Shown here in pieces: positions 27,201 to 35,541 of a DNA stretch of 64,000 nucleotides; the first letter of the stretch is position 1; every line of letters starts with the position of its first letter. The notes under the pieces were generated by a model. That model saw nothing but the letters and a program-made list of their open reading frames with translations. It did no database searches and was not told the origin of the DNA. The translations under genes were made by a program, and so were the position numbers. The stretch lies in the NCBI GenBank assembly GCA_016710075.1, contig JADJLO010000021.1, positions 105,642-169,641 of the forward strand, read 5' to 3'. This stretch comes from Acidobacteriota bacterium (lineage in GTDB: Bacteria > Acidobacteriota > Blastocatellia > RBC074).

Positions 27201-27295
27201 TAATTCGGATCGCTCTTTTGAGGCGCGCCGTAATACTCTCGGCAAAAACTCTGCTGATTCTTTGATTGTCCAGATAAAAACCGGTATGAAACCAT
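24086..27295 (-). CDS. TcB-TcC fusion, TcB middle and RHS portion
   Basis: Roughly 1,000 codons continue TcB: the C-terminal half of the TcB middle region (EYYGAPQKSDPNYETALAEF; then ARAHFFIPRRYRDPF), and the first RHS/YD repeats (FHITRMLYDIEGNLREVIDA, YDILGNRIHQ). The segment DARDHSVMRYAYDILGNRI is typical of the TcB-TcC shell. True coding sense enters this frame at the T5 run (27244-27248 on the plus strand is A5): RVF then CREYYGAP. It leaves at 24247-24250, where one more C gives CPQPPPAGWPGCQVQN, the usual sequence at this point in TcB-TcC proteins. Both breaks equal one missing homopolymer base. Confidence 0.8.
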   Translation of the reverse strand: MVSYRFLSGQSKNQQSFCREYYGAPQKSDPNYETALAEFTESLLTDTFFEMDLSAEEEREASRALKGTMLREEIYAIDGTAEAEHPFTVTEQNFTVRRIQPRGENRRAVFFTHDHESITYHCERNPDDPRVAHALTLEVDGFGNVLKSAAISYGRSQNDPALDPADQARQSTLLITTTENDFTGILDSTGDYRTPLLCETRSYELTGLALLSGHDRFTFDEVVSAAATATPIDYEQSPTVGKKQKRVIDGKRSIYRRNDLSGPLPLGQMESLALLYESHRLAFTPGLITGVYGGRATNAMVSDDGRYVHSEGDANWWIPSGRVFYSPGATDTAPQELNYARAHFFIPRRYRDPFHSNGKSTETFVRYDTYDLLLEETIDALGNRMTAGERNVDPTKPLLKRGQDYRVLQPALMMDQNRNRSAVVYDAMGMVVGTALMGKPEDNPVPGDRLTANFKADLTQGEIDQFLADPKGPFAATLLDRATSRFIYDLTRYWREPDPERKQPDFAVMLARETHDSEPAPVGGLKIQVSFSYSDGFGREVQRKIQAEAGPCPKRDPVTGRIITVDGQPVMTASDVSPRWLGSGWAVFNNKGKPVRKFEPFFTDSHNFEFDVRIGVSKVLFYDPLERVAGILHPNHTWEKVVFDPWRQANWDVNDTVMVADPKTDPDAGNDFKRLQDGEYLPSWHQQRQAGALGQFEKEAALKAAIHAGTPSIVHFDSLGRSFLAVAHNKFKRSDTPPADPPTEDFHITRMLYDIEGNLREVIDARDHSVMRYAYDILGNRIHQTGKDAGERWTLNDAAGKPLYSWDSRDHRFRTVCDQLRRPVESYIKDGPGPEVLVVRTVYGETLPNPETGNKRGKVVQIFDQAGTVISDNYDFKGNLLVTSRRVAQEYKQILDWSAAAPLEAQTYTSRTKYDALNRPVELTAPDNSVIQPAYNEANLLERVDANLRGAQSNGQPVWTPFVVDIDYDSKGQRTLIDYGNEVRTNYEYDRQTFRIVRMTTQRKAADFPDDCPQPPLQAGRAVRCRTFSTLTIRQETSRTFAMMPSRQSITATAVSSRAPIIPTTPSTG

Positions 27296-29901
27296 GTTCG
27301 CGTCATCACCGGCGGCACATGTGAGGCTTGATCGATATTGACGGCATCGGGAAAATCGTCGCCGGCGCTCAGTGCGGCATATTCTTCGGTGTCCCACTGC
27401 TCGACTTTTCCAAATCCATGGAATTCGCGTTCGATTCCGTCAAAATAACCGTGATGATAAGCATATCGCGTGACGAACCGGGTGCGGCTGATGCGGTCGC
27501 GAGTCTCGACTCGTTCGATTACGTGAACAGGAAAAGGCAGGCGGCTGCTCCACGGCATGCCGGCAGATTTGTCTGCAAGATAGAACTTCGTCGATGCCGC
27601 GTATTGAACGATCGTCTCGGCTCCCAGATTGTTCTTCATCTCGACCATGAGGTGCGGTTTCTGCCCACCCATCAGATCGACATAACGCATCGGCCGCAGC
27701 GCGTGCCCTGGAAGCGGCGATGACCAGACAAGGCATGCCGTTCCATTGCCGAACAGATCAACAACCGTCACCGACGACAGATTGTCCGCCGGCGGGAAGA
27801 TGTCGAGCCTGCGCCCGGCGCTCCAACTGTTGCCCGATTGATTGAAATAGAGATGAACGCCATCGCTCCTGAGGTAGATGATGTCGCTCAACCCGGAACC
27901 GTCTATGTCGGCGAGCCGCAATCGCTGCTGATCGAATCGGTCCGCCGTGTCAAAATGCGGCGAGCCATCCATAGTCACTTTTGCCCCGAAACGCCCGTAC
28001 CCCAGATTCGGCCAGTAACAGATTTCGCCATTGCGTACCCTCACAAGGTCGGTCAGCCCGTCGCCCGACATATCCGCCAGAAAGATCGATTGCGTCGCAT
28101 CTGCAGTGACAAGTCGCGGACCTTTCTCCTCATCAAAAAACTGTGGTGACTTTTCGCCTTCTCGGAATCCCTCTTCCGCCAGTGATTCGTACCACGTGAA
28201 AACATGGTCTTCTGAAATCAGAATGTCGGAGTGTCCGTCTCCGGTCAGATCTATGAATTTCAGATTGGGATCGCGCCAGTTGAGATTCGGAAGGGAATCG
28301 AACGTTTCGAAATTAGACCAGCCACCCTCGTTCGTACGCTCGTAGAAACCCGATACCGGAGGCGCGAATTGCACAAGATCGAGCTGCCCGTCCCCCGCCA
28401 GATCCATCAACTGCTGCCCGCCGCCAAGATCGGCAATCGATGGCTTGAGCCCCACGCACTGAACCGGTCCGAAACGCCCTCCGCCCAGACCCGGCTTGTA
28501 AAACCAGGCATCTGCCTGCTCCGTCAGTACACCCGAAATTCCCTCACCATCCAGATCGACCCATTGGTATTTTGTTCCATCAAGGCCATAGGGCAGATTT
28601 TCGAGACTCTCACCGTCAATTTTCCCGACCTCCGATTGAATTTCCGCCTTGCTGTATTTGAACTCCACCGGGGGCAGCGACTTCTTTAAATATTTTCCGT
28701 CTGTCCCCAGCGCATAACCCGATTGAATCACCGACGTGATGAAGGACGCAATCGGTGTTTCGTTATACTCGAATTCGGTCGAGCGAACGAGGTAATCCTC
28801 AGTTCCAAGTTCGTCCGGGAAATGATGGAACATCAGCACGCGCCGGCATAAACGGTATGTCCGGACTTCGAAGCCGGCCCGGTATGTCGAGAATGGATCC
28901 TGACGCTCGGGCCACTTATCTCCCGGCGCCGGGTTGGATTTGGCCTCGACAAAAATCCTTTTGTCGGCGTCTTCGGCAAGCTGATGGTAATGGCCTTCAC
29001 CGTAATCAAAGACGACCTCGAACAACCACTCCGTGTCGCTTACCTGCTCGTCGCTCAACAACGCGGGCCGCTTGCCGTTTGGGTCCAGCATAGGCGCTCG
29101 ATTGCCGTATTTGATTCGCTTGACATAACGGTTGGCGTTTCTCAGCAGGCTCCCTGCGCCGCCACGGTTGTGTTCGTTCACCCCGCTTAAATCCACACCA
29201 TCGGAATTTTCCGCCGAGTATTCATAAACGATGGCATTGCCCCTGTCATCAAGGCTCTCGCTGATCAGCCAACTGAAGACGCGGCGATCATCCTGCGGAT
29301 CTGCAATCCGCGAGTTGCCGTCTTTGCCGTAAACCGTCAGCACGTTCTCTTTTGTGATGGATCTCCAGTGAGTGTCGCCATCACTCACCCTGCTCCATCG
29401 CTCGATTCGGGCAAACTGTCCCTCGATTCGCGGGCGATAACGGGTCACGGCATAATCTTGCACCCCTATCTTTCCCGGCGGCAGATCTTCAGTCACCCAG
29501 TGGCCCGGCGCATCTTCAACCAACATCCGGACCAGATCCTCAGCACCCGAAAGGATGAAATCATCCGATTCATTCGAATCCTGATAACGGGGAAGTCCCT
29601 TGTCCGTCTTTCTGGTAATCGCAGGTAGTGACAGGTTCCAACCCAACCCGAAGGCTCCATTCCCCGAGCCGGTGTCATACGACAGCATCAATTGCGGGGA
29701 AAATCCGGAACGCCCGGGCGAGACCGCCAGCGGGATCGTCATCGAACCCGTTCCATTTACCGGATTCGCTGCGAACTTTTCCCCTATCCCGCGGATCGCT
29801 CCTCCACCTTTTGGAAGAGTTATCGCCGGAGCCGAAATAAGTGAATTTTGCTCGGAGGAACTTTTCTGATCGGCAGTCTCTGACGGGCTTTTCGATTCCA
29901 T
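27136..29901 (-). CDS. TcB-TcC fusion, N-terminal TcB (SpvB) portion
   Basis: The gene starts at 29901 with a short serine-rich leader and a SpvB domain at about 25-330 (ALPKG-like ITLPKGGGAIRGIGEKF; LSYDTGSGNGAFGLGWNL). A run of FG-GAP/VCBS beta-propeller blades follows (WVDLDGEGISGVL, FIDLTGDGHSDILI, LADMSGDGLTDLVRV, LADIDGSGLSDIIYL); this propeller docks on the TcB-binding domain of TcA and acts as the gate. The TcB middle N region comes next (TRTWFHTGFYLDNQRIS). The last 35 residues or so after RISRVF are out of frame. With the three following parts the fusion is about 2,560 residues, close to TcB plus TcC of Photorhabdus and Yersinia. The ribosome site is weak. Confidence 0.85.
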   Translation of the reverse strand: MESKSPSETADQKSSSEQNSLISAPAITLPKGGGAIRGIGEKFAANPVNGTGSMTIPLAVSPGRSGFSPQLMLSYDTGSGNGAFGLGWNLSLPAITRKTDKGLPRYQDSNESDDFILSGAEDLVRMLVEDAPGHWVTEDLPPGKIGVQDYAVTRYRPRIEGQFARIERWSRVSDGDTHWRSITKENVLTVYGKDGNSRIADPQDDRRVFSWLISESLDDRGNAIVYEYSAENSDGVDLSGVNEHNRGGAGSLLRNANRYVKRIKYGNRAPMLDPNGKRPALLSDEQVSDTEWLFEVVFDYGEGHYHQLAEDADKRIFVEAKSNPAPGDKWPERQDPFSTYRAGFEVRTYRLCRRVLMFHHFPDELGTEDYLVRSTEFEYNETPIASFITSVIQSGYALGTDGKYLKKSLPPVEFKYSKAEIQSEVGKIDGESLENLPYGLDGTKYQWVDLDGEGISGVLTEQADAWFYKPGLGGGRFGPVQCVGLKPSIADLGGGQQLMDLAGDGQLDLVQFAPPVSGFYERTNEGGWSNFETFDSLPNLNWRDPNLKFIDLTGDGHSDILISEDHVFTWYESLAEEGFREGEKSPQFFDEEKGPRLVTADATQSIFLADMSGDGLTDLVRVRNGEICYWPNLGYGRFGAKVTMDGSPHFDTADRFDQQRLRLADIDGSGLSDIIYLRSDGVHLYFNQSGNSWSAGRRLDIFPPADNLSSVTVVDLFGNGTACLVWSSPLPGHALRPMRYVDLMGGQKPHLMVEMKNNLGAETIVQYAASTKFYLADKSAGMPWSSRLPFPVHVIERVETRDRISRTRFVTRYAYHHGYFDGIEREFHGFGKVEQWDTEEYAALSAGDDFPDAVNIDQASHVPPVMTRTWFHTGFYLDNQRISRVFAESITARLKRAIRIMKRHWRSLPSRCLRTLFSKWI

Positions 29902-30205
29902 TGAAATCTCGATGTGCAGTTACAGCACATCCCTCAAATTTGGCAAAATTGGCGAATTTGGTAACCCGCTATTTTTTTTCAGATCAAATCGCGGAGCTGG
30001 GTGGAGGGCGTATGAGTTCTTTTTATTTATCTCCCCTCTGAAATGAACTGTTAAAAAGGCTGTTATTGTTTAACGCAATATTCGTGCCGGGAGGGATGAT
30101 TCATGGATGGCGTTGTGAATCAAAGGTTTAGCGGTGACTGTTGCCGCTCTCCATCAGGTCGTGAAGCGTAATTTTTGGGCAGGCGTGTGTAAATTACCAC
30201 TTATC
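29902..30205. other. Upstream region of the Tc toxin locus
   Basis: About 300 bp between glmS-side repeats and the toxin start have no supported gene. The toxin promoter should lie here, reading leftward, but no clear -35/-10 pair or operator was identified. Confidence 0.4.
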
Positions 30206-30355
30206 GCATGGAGTTCCGCGCATGGAGTTCCACGCATGGAGTTCCGCCTTCAGGCGGAACATTCAAAGCTTCTTCGATAGATGATTTTGTTGCCGGGTCG
30301 TTCCGCCTGAAGGCGGAACTCCATGCACGGAACTCCATGCGGGAAACTCCATGCC
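30206..30355. repeat. TTCCGCCTTCAGGCGGAA fold-back repeat
   Basis: A perfect 27-bp inverted repeat (30234-30260 and 30300-30326) with the GTTCCGCCTTCAGGCGGAAC core is flanked by further GCATGGAGTTCC and GGAACTCCATGC copies. It lies immediately after the glmS stop on the minus strand. Confidence 0.75.
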
Positions 30356-30361
30356 CCATGC

Positions 30362-32227
30362 TTATTCGACTGTCACCGACTTAGCCAGATTCCTTGGCTG
30401 GTCGACGTCGCAGCCGCGACGGACGGCGATGTGATAAGCCAGCAGTTGCAGTGGGATCGCGGAAAGTACCGGTGATAGCAGCTCACTCGATGGAGGAACC
30501 TCTATCGAGAAGCTGGCGAATTGGGTTGTATCCTTGTCGCCTTCGGTGACTATGGCTACGACAATTCCGTCGCGGGCGCGGACTTCCTGGATGTTCGAAA
30601 GGGTCTTCTCGTAACGCAGTCTGGATTTTTCATCCTCGGGATCGACGGTGTTGATGACGACAACCGGCAGTCGCGAATCGATCAATGCGTTGGGGCCGTG
30701 TTTCATCTCACCCGCGGCGTAGCCTTCGGCGTGGATATATGAAATCTCCTTGAGTTTGAGCGCGCCTTCGAGAGCTATCGGAAAATTAATCCCGCGCCCA
30801 AGGTAGAGGAAGTCCGTGGATAAAACGAATGCCTTCGAAAGGTCGTCGTAATCGGTCTGGGCGTTAAGCAATTTCTCGAGCTTGACGGGGAGTTCCGAGA
30901 GATGCCGGGTGTGCCATTTCATCATCTCCTGGCTGAGAGTGCCGCGTTCCTGAGCAAGATAGAGGGCGAAGATGTAGGCCGCGACGATCTGCGATGTGAA
31001 GGCCTTGGTTGATGCTACGCCGATTTCAGGCCCGGCGTGCGTGTATATCGTGCAGTCCGATTCGCGCGTGATCATAGAGCCCTCAACGTTGCAGATCGAA
31101 AGCGAACGGCAGCCTTTCTCTTTGGCTTCGCGCAAAGCAGCCACCGTATCGGCCGTCTCGCCCGATTGCGAGATGACCATCATCAGCGTCGTCGGATTGA
31201 GAATAGGATTGCGGTAACGAAACTCGGATGCGTAATCGACCTCGACCGGCACTTTGGCCAGTTCCTCGATCAGGTACTTGGCCACCAGCGCCGCGTGCCA
31301 GGCAGTTCCGCAGGCGGCTATCTTGATGTCCGTGAATTTGCGGAACTCTTCCGGAGCGATCTTCATCGTGTCGATGTATACCGCCCCGGTGTCGATCGAA
31401 ACTCGTCCCTGGGTGGTGTCGCGTACTGCGCGGGGTTGCTCGTAAATCTCCTTGAGCATGAAATGCTTGTATCCACCCTTTTCAGCCTGCACCGGATCCC
31501 AGTTGATTCGTTGTATCTGCGGCGTGATTTCACTGCCTGAATTGTCAGTAACCGTCACTCCATCCCGGGTCAGCACCGCCATTTCATTGTCGCCGAGGAA
31601 GAAGATGTCCCGGGTGTATGGCAGGATCGCCGGAATATCCGAAGCTACAAAAAATTCGCCCTCGCCGAGTCCTATGACGACGGGTGGGCCAAAGCGAGCG
31701 GTGACCAGCTTTTCCGGCTCGTCGGCCGACATGGCCACAAGCGCATAGATCCCGCGAATCTGCTTGAGCATTTCACGGAACGCGCCTTCAAGCCCCATCT
31801 CAGGCTTTTTCCTCAGTTGATTTTCAATCAGATGAGCCACGACTTCAGTGTCGGTCTCGGAGAGAAATTCATGATCCTGCTTCTGAAGTTCGCGCTTGAG
31901 CTCCAGATAGTTTTCAATGATTCCGTTGTGGACTACGCAGATTCGCCCGTTGCTTGACCGGTGTGGGTGGGCGTTCTCTTCAGTCGGGCGGCCGTGAGTG
32001 GCCCACCGCGTGTGGCCAAGACCGTAATCTCCATAGATCGGCTTTGAGCTGAGCGCCTCTTCGAGCTTGCGCAGCTTTCCGCTGGCGCGCCGAACATGCA
32101 TCTCACCCATCGAATTGACCACGGCGACTCCGGCTGAATCATAACCACGATATTCCAGCCGCCTGAGCCCTTCGATGATGACCGGGACTACCTGCTGATT
32201 TCCGACGTATCCAACTATTCCACACAT
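30362..32227 (-). CDS. glmS: Glutamine--fructose-6-phosphate aminotransferase
   Basis: GlmS makes glucosamine-6-phosphate from fructose-6-phosphate and glutamine, the first step to UDP-GlcNAc for peptidoglycan and other glycans. The 621-residue protein starts MCGIVGYVG, with the catalytic Cys2 exposed after Met removal. The glutaminase domain (1-240) contains GHTRWATHGRPTEENAHPH and HNGIIENY. Two SIS sugar-isomerase domains follow (ISQSGETADTVAALR; GRGINFPIALEGALKLKEIS), and the C-terminus has the usual LAKSVTVE. It is downstream of glmU on the same strand, about 110 bases away. The gap contains heptad repeats and no glmS ribozyme. No Shine-Dalgarno is visible on the coding strand. Confidence 0.97.
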   Translation of the reverse strand: MCGIVGYVGNQQVVPVIIEGLRRLEYRGYDSAGVAVVNSMGEMHVRRASGKLRKLEEALSSKPIYGDYGLGHTRWATHGRPTEENAHPHRSSNGRICVVHNGIIENYLELKRELQKQDHEFLSETDTEVVAHLIENQLRKKPEMGLEGAFREMLKQIRGIYALVAMSADEPEKLVTARFGPPVVIGLGEGEFFVASDIPAILPYTRDIFFLGDNEMAVLTRDGVTVTDNSGSEITPQIQRINWDPVQAEKGGYKHFMLKEIYEQPRAVRDTTQGRVSIDTGAVYIDTMKIAPEEFRKFTDIKIAACGTAWHAALVAKYLIEELAKVPVEVDYASEFRYRNPILNPTTLMMVISQSGETADTVAALREAKEKGCRSLSICNVEGSMITRESDCTIYTHAGPEIGVASTKAFTSQIVAAYIFALYLAQERGTLSQEMMKWHTRHLSELPVKLEKLLNAQTDYDDLSKAFVLSTDFLYLGRGINFPIALEGALKLKEISYIHAEGYAAGEMKHGPNALIDSRLPVVVINTVDPEDEKSRLRYEKTLSNIQEVRARDGIVVAIVTEGDKDTTQFASFSIEVPPSSELLSPVLSAIPLQLLAYHIAVRRGCDVDQPRNLAKSVTVE

Positions 32228-32235
32228 AAAGGAGA

Positions 32236-32352
32236 GTTCAAAGTTTAAAGTTTAAAAGTTTAAAGACGTGAAGGCCAGAGAGTAAAAGTCTGAATTTAAA
32301 GATGTATTGATAGATAGAAGCAACTTTAAATTTTGAACTTTAAACTTTTAAC
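32236..32352. repeat. Heptad TTTAAAG fold-back element
   Basis: A left array of AGTTTAAA-type heptads (32236-32265) and an inverted right array of ACTTTAAA-type heptads (32322-32352) flank about 55 bp. The right array supplies the last codons and the stop of glmU, so the element abuts or entered the gene end. Similar elements recur at 43332, 43995, 46621 and 50627. Confidence 0.65.
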
Positions 32353-33722
32353 TTCTTCTTCACCTGTGCCGGGACGCCGGCGACAAGAGTATCCGGCGGG
32401 ACGTCTTTGGTTACCACCGACCCGGCGCCTGTGATCGATCCACGCCCGACGCGCACGGGAGCAACAAGCATTGTGTCGGACCCGATCTTGACATCGTCTT
32501 CGATGATGGTCGGGTTCTTGTTCTTGCCGTCGTAATTGCACGTCACGGTTGCCGCGCCGATGTTGACGCGATCTCCGATGGTTGCGTCTCCGAGGTAGGT
32601 CAGGTGCATGGATTTCGACTTGCGACCAAGCCTCGATTTCTTGACTTCCACAAAATTGCCGATGACGGCCTCTTCCGCAAGCTCGGTATGCATTCTCAGA
32701 TGAGCGAACGGGCCGACGGAGTCTTTCGCCGTCAGCCTGCTGTTGGCGATGACACACGAATTGAGGACCGTGCACTCATCGCCGATGTCGACATTGGTCA
32801 AGTGTGACCATGAATGAATTTCGCAATTGGCCCCGATCCGCGAATTTCCCTCGATGATCACCTGAGGATGGATGACGGTATCGCGGCCAATCGTTACCCC
32901 ATCGTCGATGTAGGTCGAGTCGGGGTCGATGATCGAGATCCCCGCGGCCATCAGGCGGTCTAGAGTTTCATGGCGCAGTCGTTTCCACATTGCGGCAATC
33001 TCTGCGCGTGTGTTGATGCCGTCAAGCTCGTGGGCATCTTCGTGAAAGAGTGTTCCGACAGGCAATCCTGCAGCAAGCATGTGTTCCGGCACGTCCGTCA
33101 AATAATACTCATTCTGAGCGTTCTTTGGCGTGAGCTTGCCGAGAGCCGGAAGCAGTGCCGGGATATCGAAAACATAAAATCCCGGATTGACCTCTTTGAT
33201 TGCCATCTGCTCCGGCGTGCAGTCTTTCTGCTCGACAATTTTAAGGAATCTGCCCTTTGCATCGCGGACGATGCGACCATAAGCCGGTGGAGGATCGAGT
33301 TTCATGGTCAGAAATGTCGCGGCGTTCTTTCCTGTTTCATGAGCGGTTAGCAGCCCCTCCAGTGTTCCGGTGCGAACCATGGGGGTGTCGCCGTAGAGCA
33401 CTACAAGTGAGCCACGCGCGTTCTTTATTGCGTCAGCCGCGCTTTTGACGGCGTGGCCAGTGCCGAGCTGCTCAAGCTGCGGGACGAAAACCATCTTTTC
33501 GACTGTGTCAGGATCGACCGACGCTTTTGCCGCGGCTTCAACCTTATCCGCCTGATGGCCCACTACCACGAATATCTTCTCCGGATCGAGCGCGGCTGCC
33601 GTTCTCAAAACATGTCCGATCAACGGCCGGCTGCCGAGTTTGTGCAGCACCTTCGCCCGGTCACTCTTCATCCGCGTCCCAAGACCGGCGGCGAGTATCA
33701 GAATGTTTACTGGTTGTTTCAA
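32340..33722 (-). CDS. glmU: Bifunctional GlmU (GlcN-1-P acetyltransferase / GlcNAc-1-P uridyltransferase)
   Basis: GlmU performs the last two steps to UDP-GlcNAc. The N-terminal pyrophosphorylase half opens with ILILAAGLGTRMKSDRAKVL and has GDTPMV; the C-terminal half is a left-handed beta-helix with hexapeptide repeats, including TVTCNYDG near the acetyl-CoA site. A TTG start at 33722 gives MKQPVNILILAAG and 460 residues, the normal length; AGAGG lies eight bases upstream. An ATG at 33752 would add ten unsupported residues. The C-terminal VKKKLKV is encoded in a heptad repeat. Located between yvcK and glmS, all leftward. Confidence 0.95.
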   Translation of the reverse strand: MKQPVNILILAAGLGTRMKSDRAKVLHKLGSRPLIGHVLRTAAALDPEKIFVVVGHQADKVEAAAKASVDPDTVEKMVFVPQLEQLGTGHAVKSAADAIKNARGSLVVLYGDTPMVRTGTLEGLLTAHETGKNAATFLTMKLDPPPAYGRIVRDAKGRFLKIVEQKDCTPEQMAIKEVNPGFYVFDIPALLPALGKLTPKNAQNEYYLTDVPEHMLAAGLPVGTLFHEDAHELDGINTRAEIAAMWKRLRHETLDRLMAAGISIIDPDSTYIDDGVTIGRDTVIHPQVIIEGNSRIGANCEIHSWSHLTNVDIGDECTVLNSCVIANSRLTAKDSVGPFAHLRMHTELAEEAVIGNFVEVKKSRLGRKSKSMHLTYLGDATIGDRVNIGAATVTCNYDGKNKNPTIIEDDVKIGSDTMLVAPVRVGRGSITGAGSVVTKDVPPDTLVAGVPAQVKKKLKV

Positions 33723-33853
33723 TGATATTACCTCTGGGAGATTAAACATCCATGGAGCGTACCTCTTGTGCCCCACAGGTGATCTTTAATTATGAAATCT
33801 TCAAAAATCCTTTATTTTAAGCAGCTTAAAGAGTCAAACATTATACTCCCCTG

Positions 33854-34837
33854 TCAGCGGTAATAAATATCAAAAATTGCCTTGCTGAGTTTTTCGGGGT
33901 CGTGACGGACGAATCTTGATTCTGAAGCCAGCGGCAGGGAGACAAAATTAACAGCCGAGAGCTCTGAAGGGGCGTTACCGGGAGGTTCGAGCGCCACGGC
34001 TTTTTCCACTGCATAACGTTGGCGCATCTCAGCGGAGATCGGGGCCGAATTAAAGAGGGCATAATCGAGTTTGAGTCCGGGAGCATAGTCGAGCAGCGTC
34101 CTGACGTGATCTGTGGCTGAGAATCCGTTGGTCTCATCAAATTCGGTCATGGCATTGCAGATGTATATTTTTTTTGCGCGGGAGTTCGAGATGGCTTGAG
34201 CGAGCTCTTTGACCAGCAGGCCGGCGATGACGCTGGTAAAGAGTGATCCGGGGCCCAGAGTGATCAGATCAGCTTCCCGTATGGCCTGGATCGCTTCGGG
34301 TAGAGCTCGCGCCTCAGGTTTATTGAGGGAAAGCTCCGTGATCCGCCCATTCTGAGTTTTGATTGCCACCTGGCCTTTTATCAATTGTTTATCGACGCGC
34401 GCGATGAGGTCCACATTCTCCAGAGTTGCCGGCAGAATCCGTGCATTTATGCCGAGCATCTCGCTCGCCTGCTCGATTGCCTTCAGGAAACTCCCGCTCA
34501 TCTGAGTCAGCGCCAGGATTATCAGGTTCCCGAGTGAGTGGCCGCCAATTGGACCATCTCCCGGGAAACGGTGCCTGAAAAGTTGCGTCATGCTCTCATC
34601 CTCGCCGGCCAGGGCTACAAGGCAGTTGCGGATATCTCCCGGCGGCAGAACTGAAAACTCTTCACGCAGCTTCCCGGAACTCTTCCCGTCATCAGTCACA
34701 GTGACTATTGCCGTCAGCGAGATCCCTGACTGGGCTGATACAAGGTCTTCCCTGATGCCTTTGAGCAATGTCGATAAGCCTGTGCCGCCGCCAATGGCGA
34801 CTAATCTGATTGGCTGCAATGGGCGATTCGCTGTCAT
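33854..34837 (-). CDS. yvcK: YvcK/GlmR family gluconeogenesis factor
   Basis: The 327-residue protein has the CofD-like fold of the YvcK family: AIGGGTGLSTLLKGIRE at the N-terminus, VTVTDDGKSSGKLREEF, PPGDIRNCLVALA and HSLGNLIILALT. In Bacillus and relatives YvcK (GlmR) binds UDP-GlcNAc, supports growth on gluconeogenic carbon and stimulates GlmS, steering carbon into cell-wall precursors. Its position directly upstream of glmU and glmS on the same strand agrees with that role. It is preceded by a ferredoxin-like gene with a gap of 12 bases. The start ATG at 34837 is kept; Shine-Dalgarno is weak. Confidence 0.93.
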   Translation of the reverse strand: MTANRPLQPIRLVAIGGGTGLSTLLKGIREDLVSAQSGISLTAIVTVTDDGKSSGKLREEFSVLPPGDIRNCLVALAGEDESMTQLFRHRFPGDGPIGGHSLGNLIILALTQMSGSFLKAIEQASEMLGINARILPATLENVDLIARVDKQLIKGQVAIKTQNGRITELSLNKPEARALPEAIQAIREADLITLGPGSLFTSVIAGLLVKELAQAISNSRAKKIYICNAMTEFDETNGFSATDHVRTLLDYAPGLKLDYALFNSAPISAEMRQRYAVEKAVALEPPGNAPSELSAVNFVSLPLASESRFVRHDPEKLSKAIFDIYYR

Positions 34838-34849
34838 AAACGAAAACTG

Positions 34850-35215
34850 CTATTCCGCGTTACGATGTTTTTTATGTTCGCACGCCGGCGTGTTGATGCA
34901 TCCTTGATCAAGTAAAAGCCTGGCAACCGGGGAATTATTAATGATGTGCTGCTCGATGATCTCCAATACATCTTCGGGTTTGACCCCGCCGTACCAGACT
35001 CCCTCAGGATAGACGACCACTGTCGGGCCATGCTCGCATTGATCGAGGCATCCCGCTTTGTTCGCCCGCACCCTGGCTTTCAACCCGCGCGCCGAGAGCT
35101 CCTTCTTGAATGCCAGTTGCAGACTGCTCAGCCCTTCGGCATCACAGCACCCTCTGGGATTATCCGCCGCTCGCTGGTTTGTACAAATGAAAATATGTCG
35201 TTCGAATTTGGCCAT
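34850..35215 (-). CDS. Thioredoxin-like [2Fe-2S] ferredoxin
   Basis: A 121-residue protein of the thioredoxin-like [2Fe-2S] ferredoxin type. It opens HIFICTNQRAADNPRGCC and later has AGCLDQCEHGPTVVVYPEG, giving the four cluster cysteines in the spacing seen in this family, followed by VWYGGVKPEDVLEIIEQHI. A second, unusual Cys pair occurs near the C-terminus (GCINTPACEH). It may serve as an electron carrier; its partner is not known. It lies 12 bases upstream of yvcK, so the two are likely co-transcribed, but a functional link is not evident. No good ribosome site is visible. Confidence 0.85.
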   Translation of the reverse strand: MAKFERHIFICTNQRAADNPRGCCDAEGLSSLQLAFKKELSARGLKARVRANKAGCLDQCEHGPTVVVYPEGVWYGGVKPEDVLEIIEQHIINNSPVARLLLDQGCINTPACEHKKHRNAE

Positions 35216-35541
35216 GTTTTTTATTTAGGAAACCAAGTGTGCCTTACTTTTTTCAAGCCCGTCAAGATTCATCTTTCCTTATGCCGCTCAGAATCTATGC
35301 ATTGTTAAAATAATTCCAGCAATATGGACGGTTAATAAAAAATTAATTCGAACGCGGTGGGGCCCTCATTCGTTCCACTCTTTGTAGCTTTTTATCGCTT
35401 CAGGATGAAGGCAAAAGGACATGTGCAAGAGAATAACCGGGACGGCGTTCATGCCATGTCGTTGGTTTGACGGGAATGCAAGATTCTAAAATTAAGAATC
35501 TAAGATCAAATAAAGATATGAAAATATTGAGGTTAAGTGGG
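35216..35541. other. Divergent intergenic region
   Basis: About 325 bp between the leftward ferredoxin gene and the rightward small gene should hold promoters for both. No motif is clear enough to name. AT-rich stretches occur near 35225-35345. Confidence 0.35.

Noticed and set aside
12005..29901. Reading the Tc genes as plain pseudogenes
   Set aside because: Three of the four breaks are single-base homopolymer losses and the protein sequence is well kept on both sides, which does not fit decay; only the Rhs-core gap remains a serious lesion.
32228..32339. glmS ribozyme or leader upstream of glmS
   Set aside because: The gap is short and made of heptad repeats; none of the ribozyme core sequence is visible.
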